A program made the position numbers and the translations under genes. The notes below the pieces were generated by a model that searched no databases, was not told the DNA's origin, and saw nothing but the letters and a program-made list of their open reading frames with translations. DNA of 64,000 nucleotides. Origin: Luteimicrobium xylanilyticum (GTDB lineage: Bacteria; Actinomycetota; Actinomycetes; Actinomycetales; Cellulomonadaceae). This document shows, piece after piece, positions 27,660 to 34,725 of the stretch; the stretch's first letter is position 1; each line of letters begins with the position of its first letter. The DNA lies in NCBI RefSeq assembly GCF_009429125.1, contig NZ_CP045529.1, positions 2,480,001-2,544,000 of the forward strand, written 5' to 3'.

Positions 27660-29072
27660 TCAGATGTTGATCATGTGCCCCACGAGACCGTGGAACGCCT
27701 CCTGCAGCGCCTCGGACAGCGTCGGGTGCGTGTGCACGTTGCGCGCGAGCTCGTTGGCGGTGAGGTCCCACTTCTGCGCGAGCGTGAGCTCGGGGAGCAG
27801 CTCGGAGACGTCGGGGCCGATGAGGTGCCCACCGAGGAGCTCGCCGTACTCGGAGTCGGCGATGAGCTTGACGAACCCGACCGGGTCGCCGAGGCCGTGC
27901 GCCTTGCCGTTCGCCATGAACGGGAACTTGGCGACGGTGATCTCGCGGCCGTTCGCCTCGGCCTCCGCGCGGGCCTGCGCCTCGGTGAGGCCGAAGCTCG
28001 CGACCTGCGGCTGGCAGAACGTGGCGCGCGGCATCATGCGGTAGTCGCCGAGCGGCAGCGTCTCGGCGCCGCCGATGGTCTCGGCCGCGACGACGCCCTG
28101 GGCCTCGGCGACGTGCGCGAGCTGGAGCTTCGCGGTGACGTCGCCGATCGCGTAGATGCTGGGGACGTTGGTGCGCATCGAGTCGTCGATGGCGATGGCG
28201 CCGCGCTCCGTGAGGGCGACGCCCGTGTTCTCGAGGCCGTAGCCCGTGACGTTGGGGGCGAAGCCGACCGACATGAGGACCTTGTCCGCGACGAGCTCGC
28301 CGGGCTTCCCGTCCTTGCCGGTGTACGTCACGGTGACCTGGGAGCCGCCGTCGACGACGGTCTCGACCTTGGTCGACGCGAGGATGTCGATGCCGAGCTT
28401 CTTGTACTGCTTGGTGATCTCCTTGGAGACCTCCTCGTCCTCGTTCGGCAGCGCGCGGTCGAGGAACTCGACGATCTTCACGTCGACGCCGTAGTTGCGC
28501 AGGACGTAGCCGAACTCCATGCCGATGGCGCCCGCGCCGACGATGATGATGGACTTCGGCAGGTCGCGCGTGAGGATCTGCTTCTCGAACGTGACGACGT
28601 TCTCGGACAGCTCGACACCGGGGAGCAGGCGCACGGTCGAGCCGGTCGCGATGATCGCGTTGTCGAAGGTGATCCGCTCCGAGGAGCCGTCCGACTTGGT
28701 CACGTCGAGCGTGTTCGCGTCGACGAACGAGCCGCGGCCGTCGTACTCGGTGATCTTGTTCTTCCGCATGAGGAAGTGCACGCCCTTGACGCGCCCCTCG
28801 GCGACCTCGCGGCTGCGGTCGAACGCCGCGCCGAAGTCGACGGTGGTCTCGCCCGAGATGCCGAAGAGGGCCTTCTCGTGGTTCAGCATGTGCGCGATCT
28901 CGGCGTTGCGCAGGAGCGCCTTGGACGGGATGCAGCCCACGTTGAGGCACACACCGCCCCAGTACTTCTCCTCCACGACGGCGGTGCGCAGACCGAGCTG
29001 CGCTGCGCGGACAGCCGCGACGTACCCACCAGGTCCAGCACCGAGAACGACGACGTCGAAGTGTTCAGCCAC
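27660..29072 (-). CDS. lpd: Dihydrolipoyl dehydrogenase
   Basis: A flavoprotein of 470 residues, the E3 component that reoxidises dihydrolipoamide in 2-oxoacid dehydrogenase complexes. It shows the FAD fold [12 protein letters not shown], the redox-active disulfide [13 protein letters not shown], the NAD-binding [10 protein letters not shown] and the C-terminal HPTLSE with the active-site His-Glu pair. The GTG start is seven bases after TAGGCT (complement of 29080-29085), so a leaderless or near-leaderless mRNA is likely. No E1 or E2 gene is adjacent. Confidence 0.95.
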   Translation of the reverse strand: MAEHFDVVVLGAGPGGYVAAVRAAQLGLRTAVVEEKYWGGVCLNVGCIPSKALLRNAEIAHMLNHEKALFGISGETTVDFGAAFDRSREVAEGRVKGVHFLMRKNKITEYDGRGSFVDANTLDVTKSDGSSERITFDNAIIATGSTVRLLPGVELSENVVTFEKQILTRDLPKSIIIVGAGAIGMEFGYVLRNYGVDVKIVEFLDRALPNEDEEVSKEITKQYKKLGIDILASTKVETVVDGGSQVTVTYTGKDGKPGELVADKVLMSVGFAPNVTGYGLENTGVALTERGAIAIDDSMRTNVPSIYAIGDVTAKLQLAHVAEAQGVVAAETIGGAETLPLGDYRMMPRATFCQPQVASFGLTEAQARAEAEANGREITVAKFPFMANGKAHGLGDPVGFVKLIADSEYGELLGGHLIGPDVSELLPELTLAQKWDLTANELARNVHTHPTLSEALQEAFHGLVGHMINI

Positions 29073-29164
29073 GGGTCCGAGCCTAGGCCACGACACGGCG
29101 TGTTCTCGAACCGCGCGGACGTGAGATCGCGGACACTCCCCCTGCCCGACGCGCGGACTGCCGC

Positions 29165-29677
29165 TCAGGCGCGGCGCGCGGCGTCGCGCACGAGGTCCAC
29201 GCCCTTGTTCGCAAGCTGGTCGGCGCGCTCGTTGCCGGGGTCGCCCGCGTGGCCCTTGACCCAGACCCAGCGCACCTGGTGACGGGCAACCTCGGCGTCG
29301 AGCGCCTGCCACAGCTCGACGTTCTTGACGGGCTTCTTGTCCTTGGTGCGCCAGCCGTTGCGCTTCCAGCCCGCGATCCACGACTTCATGCCGTTCATGA
29401 CGTACGACGAGTCGACGTGCAGCGTCACGTCGCACGGTCGGTTGAGGGCACGCAGCCCCTCGATCACGGCGGTGAGCTCCATCCGGTTGTTCGTCGTGGT
29501 CGGGTCGCCTCCGAAGAGCTCCTTCTCCTTGCCCTTCGACCGCATGAGCACGCCCCACCCTCCGGGGCCGGGGTTGCCCTTGCACGCGCCGTCGGTCCAC
29601 ATCTCGACGACGGTCAGCCCGTCGGGCGGGACGGCGGACGGGTCGGGCGGGGTGACGAGGGCGGTCTCTTCGGGCAC
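29165..29677 (-). CDS. rnhA: Ribonuclease HI
   Basis: A protein of 170 residues that degrades the RNA strand of RNA-DNA hybrids. The catalytic carboxylates are visible: Asp29 in [15 protein letters not shown], Glu67 in NNRMELTAV, Asp89 in HVDSSYV and the last Asp in GNERADQLA, with the KGHAGD loop before it. A Pro-rich stretch of about 20 residues precedes the domain. The GTG lies six bases after TAGGGT (29684-29689 on the minus strand), a box that overlaps the stop codon of the upstream tetR gene. Confidence 0.95.
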   Translation of the reverse strand: MPEETALVTPPDPSAVPPDGLTVVEMWTDGACKGNPGPGGWGVLMRSKGKEKELFGGDPTTTNNRMELTAVIEGLRALNRPCDVTLHVDSSYVMNGMKSWIAGWKRNGWRTKDKKPVKNVELWQALDAEVARHQVRWVWVKGHAGDPGNERADQLANKGVDLVRDAARRA

Positions 29678-29683
29678 GGCCCC

Positions 29684-29689
29684 ACCCTA
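29684..29689 (-). promoter_or_regulatory. rnhA -10 box inside the tetR stop
   Basis: TAGGGT on the minus strand, with six bases before the rnhA GTG. Its first three bases are the TAG stop of the TetR gene, so promoter and coding sequence share DNA. Confidence 0.5.
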
Positions 29690-30262
29690 GAGGGCCGCGT
29701 CGGCGCTGAGGGCCGCCCGCAGCTCACCGACGACGGCGCGGCCGAGCACGGTGAAGTCCCGCGTCTCGGCGGGGGCGACCCAGAGCTCGAACGTGACCTG
29801 GAAGGCGGAGACGACGGTCCCGGCTGCGACCGCGGCCCGCACGTCGGGCACCCCGCGTGCACGGAACCCGGCGGCGACGGCGTCGGTGAGGTGGGCCATC
29901 TTGGCGCGCTCACGCTCCACGAGCTCGGGGTTCGCGTCGATGACTTGCTGGCGCCGCCGGGAGAACGGTCGGCGCTCGTCGTCGAAGAAGCTCGCGGCGC
30001 GCACGAGGACCTCGTCCGCGACGGCGAGCGGTCCGAGCTCGGGCGCCTCCGCGACGCCCGCCGCGAGCGCGTCGTTGAGCTGCTCCTGACCCTGGAACAG
30101 CACCTCGCGCTTGTCGGCGTAGTGGCGGTAGAAGGTCCGCTCGGTGAGCTCGGCACGCTGCGCGATCTGCGCGACCGAGGTCTGGTCGAAGCCGCGCTCC
30201 TCGAACAGGTCGAGCGCGGCGACGCGGAGTCGTTCGCCGGCGTCCGGCTGCCATCGGGCCAT
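29687..30262 (-). CDS. TetR-family transcriptional repressor
   Basis: A protein of 191 residues. The N-terminal helix-turn-helix [32 protein letters not shown] (given here only as landmark segments around residues 16-48) is typical of TetR. The C-terminal part is all-helical. The gene is divergent from an SDR gene, and the 83-bp gap carries two copies of a 19-bp operator-like palindrome, so it most likely represses both. The ATG is six bases after TAGGAT (complement of 30269-30274), giving a leaderless mRNA. Confidence 0.9.
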   Translation of the reverse strand: MARWQPDAGERLRVAALDLFEERGFDQTSVAQIAQRAELTERTFYRHYADKREVLFQGQEQLNDALAAGVAEAPELGPLAVADEVLVRAASFFDDERRPFSRRRQQVIDANPELVERERAKMAHLTDAVAAGFRARGVPDVRAAVAAGTVVSAFQVTFELWVAPAETRDFTVLGRAVVGELRAALSADAAL

Positions 30263-30268
30263 GCGACC

Positions 30269-30330
30269 ATCCTAGGTGATGTCAGAGTCTGCCATCGGTG
30301 CTACGGTAGCCGATGTCAGCCACTGACATC
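30269..30330. promoter_or_regulatory. TetR/SDR divergent promoter with two operator copies
   Basis: Operator copies sit at 30278-30296 (GATGTCA-gagtc-TGCCATC, one mismatch in the palindrome) and 30312-30330 (GATGTCA-gccac-TGACATC, perfect). Their centres are 34 bp apart. The first touches the tetR -10 box TAGGAT. The second covers the likely start site downstream of TACGGT (30302-30307) for the SDR gene. Confidence 0.7.
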
Positions 30331-30345
30331 ACTGGAAGGACCACC

Positions 30346-31245
30346 ATGCGCATCTTCGTCACCGGAGCCACCGGCTGGATCGGGACCGCCGTGACCGGCG
30401 AGCTCCTCGACGCCGGGCACGACGTCGTCGGGCTCGCCCGCTCCGACGCGTCCGCCCGGACGCTCGCCGCACGCGGTGCCACCCCCCTGCGCGGGACGCT
30501 CGACGACCTCGGGACCATCAAGGACGCCACCGCGGCCGCGGACGGCGTCATCCACCTGGGCTTCGTCCACGACTTCGACCGGTTCGCCGAGTCGGGGCGG
30601 ATCGAGCGCGCCGTCGTCGAGACGATCGGGGACACGCTCGCCGGCTCCGACCGGCCGTTCCTGCTGGCGGCCGGCGTCGCCGGCCTCACCCCCGGACGGG
30701 TCGCGACCGAGGACGACGTGACCGGCGCCGTCGGGCCCGACGCGCCCCGCGGCGGCAGCGAGGCGCTCGCCCTCTCCTTCGCGGACCGCGGTGTCCGCAG
30801 CGTCGCCCTCCGCTTCGCGGCCAGCGTGCACGGCATCGGCGACCACGGGTTCGTCGCGGAGCTGGCGCGCGTCGCCCGCGAGCACGGCGTCAGCGGCTAC
30901 CTCGGCGACGGCGCGAACCGCTGGCCGGCCGTCCACCGGTCCGACGCCGCGCGCCTCGTCCGGCTCGCGCTCGACGACGCGCCCGCGGGCGGCGTCCTGC
31001 ACGCCGTGGCCGAGGAGGGTGTCGCGACCCGCGACATCGCCGAGGCGCTCGGCCGGAGCCTCGACCTGCCGGTCGGGCCCGTCGACCCGGCGGACGCTGA
31101 CGAGCACTTCGGTTGGATCGGGCGATTCTTCGCGCTCGACGCGCCCACCTCGAGCGCCCTGACGCGCGAGCGATACGGCTGGACGCCGACCGGTCCCACG
31201 CTGCTCGACGACATCGCGGCGGGCGGCTACCTCCCCGGGGCCTGA
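30346..31245 (+). CDS. NAD(P)-dependent epimerase/SDR-type oxidoreductase
   Basis: A protein of 299 residues, an atypical/extended SDR. The nucleotide motif is VTGATGWIG at residues 5-13. The usual YxxxK catalytic pair is not obvious: around residue 143 the chain reads SEALALSF, so a classical dehydrogenase mechanism is uncertain. The family includes NAD-dependent epimerases and flavonoid-reductase-like enzymes. Expression should be controlled by the divergent TetR protein through the operator at 30312-30330. The ATG has AAGGA upstream. Confidence 0.82.
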   Translation: MRIFVTGATGWIGTAVTGELLDAGHDVVGLARSDASARTLAARGATPLRGTLDDLGTIKDATAAADGVIHLGFVHDFDRFAESGRIERAVVETIGDTLAGSDRPFLLAAGVAGLTPGRVATEDDVTGAVGPDAPRGGSEALALSFADRGVRSVALRFAASVHGIGDHGFVAELARVAREHGVSGYLGDGANRWPAVHRSDAARLVRLALDDAPAGGVLHAVAEEGVATRDIAEALGRSLDLPVGPVDPADADEHFGWIGRFFALDAPTSSALTRERYGWTPTGPTLLDDIAAGGYLPGA

Positions 31246-31261
31246 GGGTCGCCGTCGGGCA

Positions 31262-31303
31262 GGGTGCGTCGTCCCGGGCGAACCCCCTCGGGACGACGCA
31301 CCT
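31262..31303. terminator. Strong hairpin, likely terminator of SDR gene
   Basis: GTGCGTCGTCCCG (31264-31276) pairs perfectly with CGGGACGACGCAC (31289-31301) across a 12-base loop, and an outer G-C pair extends the stem. It starts about 17 bases after the SDR stop. A long stem without a U-tract is usual in high-GC actinobacteria. Confidence 0.6.
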
Positions 31304-31327
31304 CGCACGGCCGTGCACGGCCGTGCG
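31304..31327. promoter_or_regulatory. Perfect 24-bp palindrome upstream of dehydrogenase
   Basis: The 24 bases equal their own reverse complement. They contain two overlapping copies of GCACGGCCGTGC. The palindrome begins directly after the hairpin and ends 15 bases before the ATG at 31343, next to a TAGGCA box (31331-31336) and a GGAGG ribosome site. It is a good candidate for a dimeric repressor site. Confidence 0.5.
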
Positions 31328-31342
31328 TGGTAGGCAGGAGGC

Positions 31343-32218
31343 ATGAACGTCACCATCCTCGGGACCGGGATCATGGGGTCCGCCGTCGCCGGCACGCTCG
31401 TACGCGCAGGGCACCAGGTCACCGCCTGGAACCGCACCGCCGACAAGGCGGCACCGCTCGCCGACCAGGGCATCACCGTGGCCCCCAGCGCGGCCGACGC
31501 CGTGGCGGGCGCCGAGGTCGTGCTGTCGATCGTCTTCGACACCGACGCGGTCCTCGACGTGCTCGACGACGCCGGGCCGGCGGTGCCCGACGGCGCCGTC
31601 TGGGCCCAGGCCACCACGATCGGCGTCGACGGCACGAAGGAGGTCGCCGCGCGGGCCGCCGAGCTGGGCGTGTCCCTGGTCGAGGCCCAGATGCTCGGCA
31701 CCAAGGGCCCGGCTTCGCGCGGCGAGCTCGCGATCCTCACCGCCGGCGACCCGGCGCTCGTCGAGCGCGCCCGGCCCGTCCTGGACGCCATGTCGTCGAA
31801 GACGCTCCACGCGGGCGACGAGGTCGGCTGCGCGAGCGCGCTCAAGATCGCGTGCAACGCCTGGCTCGCCACGATCACGGCGGGCGTCGCGCAGTCGCTC
31901 GCGCTCACGTCGGCCCAGGGCCTCGACCCGCAGCTCTTCCTCGACGCGATCACCGACACGGCGACCGACTGCCGGTACGCGCACCTCAAGGCCGACCACA
32001 TGCTGTCCGAGGACCTCGCACCTACGTTCACGGTCGACGCGCTGCGCAAGGACGTGGGGCTGTCGATCCAGGTCGCCCGGTCGAGCGGGACGGCCGTGAC
32101 CCTGCTGGACGCCGTCAGCCGCGTGCTCGGCGTCGCGTCCCTCGACGGCCACGGCAAGGAGGACGTCGCCGCCGTCTACGACGCCTTCACGACGACGCCG
32201 CTCGGCAACGGCGACTGA
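31343..32218 (+). CDS. NAD(P)-dependent beta-hydroxyacid dehydrogenase family protein
   Basis: A protein of 291 residues of the 6-phosphogluconate/3-hydroxyisobutyrate dehydrogenase family. The N-terminal Rossmann motif is ILGTGIMGSAVAG. The catalytic-lysine region reads ASALKIACNAW, where the family usually has GxxxKxxxN. The substrate-binding motif around residue 118 is degenerate (LGTKGPASRGEL against DAPVSGG), so substrate is uncertain. Imine reductases share this architecture and are a real alternative. The ATG has GGAGG. A perfect palindrome lies immediately upstream. Confidence 0.82.
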   Translation: MNVTILGTGIMGSAVAGTLVRAGHQVTAWNRTADKAAPLADQGITVAPSAADAVAGAEVVLSIVFDTDAVLDVLDDAGPAVPDGAVWAQATTIGVDGTKEVAARAAELGVSLVEAQMLGTKGPASRGELAILTAGDPALVERARPVLDAMSSKTLHAGDEVGCASALKIACNAWLATITAGVAQSLALTSAQGLDPQLFLDAITDTATDCRYAHLKADHMLSEDLAPTFTVDALRKDVGLSIQVARSSGTAVTLLDAVSRVLGVASLDGHGKEDVAAVYDAFTTTPLGNGD

Positions 32219-32247
32219 GGCCTCCGCCCGCGCCGGACGCGGCTCGC

Positions 32248-32253
32248 TAGGGT
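32248..32253 (+). promoter_or_regulatory. -10 box of FAD-linked oxidase, leaderless start
   Basis: TAGGGT followed by six bases and the ATG at 32260. Confidence 0.5.
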
Positions 32254-32259
32254 CGTGGG

Positions 32260-33666
32260 ATGACCGTCAGCCCCTCCGTCCCCCTGACCGAGTCCGATCC
32301 GCTGGTCGCGGCGTTGCGCGCCGCACTCACCACAGGGCAGGTCTCCACCAGCGCCGACGTGCTCGCCGCGTCGTCGTCCGACCAGAGCTCGGACGATCGC
32401 GCCGGACGGGCGCGCGTGCGCGTGGTCGCCCGCTCGACCGACGATGTGGCTGCCGTGCTGCGCCTCGCGTACGAGGCGGTGGTGCCCGTCGTCCCGCAGG
32501 GCGCCAGGACGAGCGTGACCGGGGCGTCGAGCGCGGTCGACGGCTGCGTCCTGCTCGACCTTTCCGAGCTCGACGCGATCGTGGAGATCCGCGTGGACGA
32601 CCAGCTCGCGGTCGTGCAGCCGGGCGTGCTCACGAGCGACCTCGCCGCCGCCGCAGCCGATCGCGGACTCTTCTACCCCGTCGACCCGGGCTCGTTCTAC
32701 ATCGCCACGGTCGGGGGGAACATCGCGACGAACGCCGGAGGGATGCGGTGCGTCAAGTACGGCGTCACGCGTGACCGTGTCCGCAGCCTGACCGCGGTGC
32801 TCGCGGACGGCACCGTCGTCCGGACGGGTCACGACTCCGTGAAGGGCGTCGCAGGCTACGACCTCACAGCGCTGCTCGTCGGGAGCGAGGGCACCCTCGC
32901 CGTCATCACCGAGGCGACGCTCGCGCTCCTGCCTGCACCGGGCGAGGCGGCCGGCGCGGCCGCGACGTTCGCGTCGCTCGAGGACGCCCTCGACGCTGCG
33001 GGGAGGATCATGGCGGGCGCGCGGAGACCGAGCGCGCTCGAGCTCCTCGACGGTGTCGCGATCCGGGCGATCAACGCCTACGCGCCCGCCTCGCAGCTGC
33101 CCGAGGATGCCGAGGCGTTCCTCATCGTCGAGTCCGACGAGGCGGGCCGCGCCGCCGCGGACGTCGAGCACTACGTGCGCGCGTTCGAGGCGGCCGGGGC
33201 CCAGAGCGTCCGCGTCGCCGCGACAGCGAGCGAGGTCGCGGCGCTCCTCGACATCCGTCGCAACCTTCATCCCGGTCTCGTCGCCGCCTACGGTGCGGTC
33301 CTGACCGAGGACGTCGCCGCTCCGCGCGCACGTCTCCAGGACCTGCTGGCGACGATCGGGAGGACCGCGCGCGAGACGGGCGCGGTGATCTCTACGGGCG
33401 GCCACGTGGGTGACGGCAACCTGCACCCGTTGATCTGCTTCGACCCTGCGGACGACGGGGCGCGGGAGGCCGCGCAGCGCGCTTTCGGGCTCGTCCTGGC
33501 ACGCGCGGTGGAGGTCGGCGGGACGGTGAGCGGCGAGCACGGCATCGGCACCCTCAAGCGGGAGGCGGTCGAGGCCGAGCTCTCGCCGGCCGTCCGTGAC
33601 CTTCAGGTGCGCGTCAAGGCCGTCTTCGACCCGCGCGGCATCCTCAATCCCGGCAAGAAGGTCTGA
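32260..33666 (+). CDS. FAD-linked oxidase, GlcD/D-lactate dehydrogenase-like
   Basis: A protein of 468 residues. The N-terminal PCMH-type FAD-binding domain has VVPQGARTSVTGASSA, the dinucleotide loop TVGGNIATNAGGMRCVKYG and VGSEGTLAVITEATL. The C-terminal FAD-linked oxidase domain includes GHVGDGNLHP and SGEHGIGTLKR, which bind substrate and metal in the glycolate oxidase GlcD/D-lactate dehydrogenase group. It probably oxidises a 2-hydroxyacid in the cytoplasm. No iron-sulfur GlcF partner is nearby, so it may act alone as D-lactate dehydrogenases do. Confidence 0.9.
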   Translation: MTVSPSVPLTESDPLVAALRAALTTGQVSTSADVLAASSSDQSSDDRAGRARVRVVARSTDDVAAVLRLAYEAVVPVVPQGARTSVTGASSAVDGCVLLDLSELDAIVEIRVDDQLAVVQPGVLTSDLAAAAADRGLFYPVDPGSFYIATVGGNIATNAGGMRCVKYGVTRDRVRSLTAVLADGTVVRTGHDSVKGVAGYDLTALLVGSEGTLAVITEATLALLPAPGEAAGAAATFASLEDALDAAGRIMAGARRPSALELLDGVAIRAINAYAPASQLPEDAEAFLIVESDEAGRAAADVEHYVRAFEAAGAQSVRVAATASEVAALLDIRRNLHPGLVAAYGAVLTEDVAAPRARLQDLLATIGRTARETGAVISTGGHVGDGNLHPLICFDPADDGAREAAQRAFGLVLARAVEVGGTVSGEHGIGTLKREAVEAELSPAVRDLQVRVKAVFDPRGILNPGKKV

Positions 33667-33684
33667 CCGGAGCGGGAGCCCGGC

Positions 33685-34725
33685 CTAGCCGAGGAGGCGA
33701 CGGAGCTCGCCCTCCGCCGACGCGACCCGCTCGGGGTCGATCGTGGTGCCCTGGCCGTAGAGGTCGACGACGCGCGGGTCCACGTAGCTGGCGCGCGCGA
33801 TCGCCGGGGTGTTCCCGAGCGCGGCCGCCGCGTCCCGCATGGCCTGCGCGACGGCGCGCTTGCGGGCCGTGACGGTCCGCTCGGTCCCGTGCGTGGCCAG
33901 CGAGACCGCCGCGGCGACCGTCCCGTGGAGGGTCCGGAAGTCCTTCGACGAGAAGTCGCCGCCGGTGCGTGCGCGGACGTCCTCGTTGATGGCCGCCGGG
34001 TCGAGGGCCACCCACAGCTGCGTCCCGTCGACGTCGACGGGCACGACGACGGCGCCGGACCCGGCGTCGTCGGGGTCGTCGTCGTCCAGCTCGTCGTCGC
34101 GCGAGAAGCCGAGGAGGCGCGCATCGGGTTCGTCGCCCGATCGCTCGGCGAGCACCCGGGCGAGGCGCGCATCGACGAGCTCCGACTCCCACAGCTGCCC
34201 CGACTTGCCGGGGAAGCGCAGGAGCACGTGGTCGTCGTCGACCGTCGCGTCACGCACACGGAGCGTCGCGATCCCCCGGCTCCCGTGGCGCGACGCGTAC
34301 CGCTCGTTGCCCACCCGCAGGTGCGCGACGTCGAGGAGACGGAACGCCGCCGCGAGCGCCCGACGGCGCGTGGGTGCGTCGCCCTCGAGGTCGCGCGTGA
34401 CCCACCCGCGAGCGCCGGGCAGGGCCTCGGCGAGCGCGAGCATGCGGTCGAACTTGGTGCGGTCCTGCCGGGCACGCCACTGCGGGTGGTAGAGGTACTG
34501 GCGTCGTCCGGCCGCGTCGACGCCCGTGGCGAGGACGTGCGCGTTCGGGTGCGGCGCGATCCAGACGTCGGTCCAGGCGGGCGGGATGGCGAGCGCCTCG
34601 AGGGCGCGGCGCTCGTCGGCGTCGACGAGGTCGCCGCCGGGGTCGCGGTAGCTGAACCCGGTGCCGGCCGGGACCCGCTGGTAGCCGGGGCCGGACAGGT
34701 TGGCGCGGCGCAGCCGCACGCTCAC
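33685..34725 (-). CDS. DNA topoisomerase IB
   Basis: A protein of 346 residues of the small, poxvirus-like bacterial type IB topoisomerases, which relax supercoils through a 3'-phosphotyrosine. The N-terminal domain has GRRQYLYHPQWRARQDRTKFDRM. The catalytic domain has KSGQLWESE, SSKDFRTLHGTV with the active Arg, and the nucleophile Tyr in ASYVDPRVVDLY near the C-terminus. The GTG at 34725 overlaps the ligD stop (GTGA). A second GTG six bases on has better spacing from GAGGAGG. The coupling to ligD suggests work in the same repair process. Confidence 0.92.
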   Translation of the reverse strand: MSVRLRRANLSGPGYQRVPAGTGFSYRDPGGDLVDADERRALEALAIPPAWTDVWIAPHPNAHVLATGVDAAGRRQYLYHPQWRARQDRTKFDRMLALAEALPGARGWVTRDLEGDAPTRRRALAAAFRLLDVAHLRVGNERYASRHGSRGIATLRVRDATVDDDHVLLRFPGKSGQLWESELVDARLARVLAERSGDEPDARLLGFSRDDELDDDDPDDAGSGAVVVPVDVDGTQLWVALDPAAINEDVRARTGGDFSSKDFRTLHGTVAAAVSLATHGTERTVTARKRAVAQAMRDAAAALGNTPAIARASYVDPRVVDLYGQGTTIDPERVASAEGELRRLLG

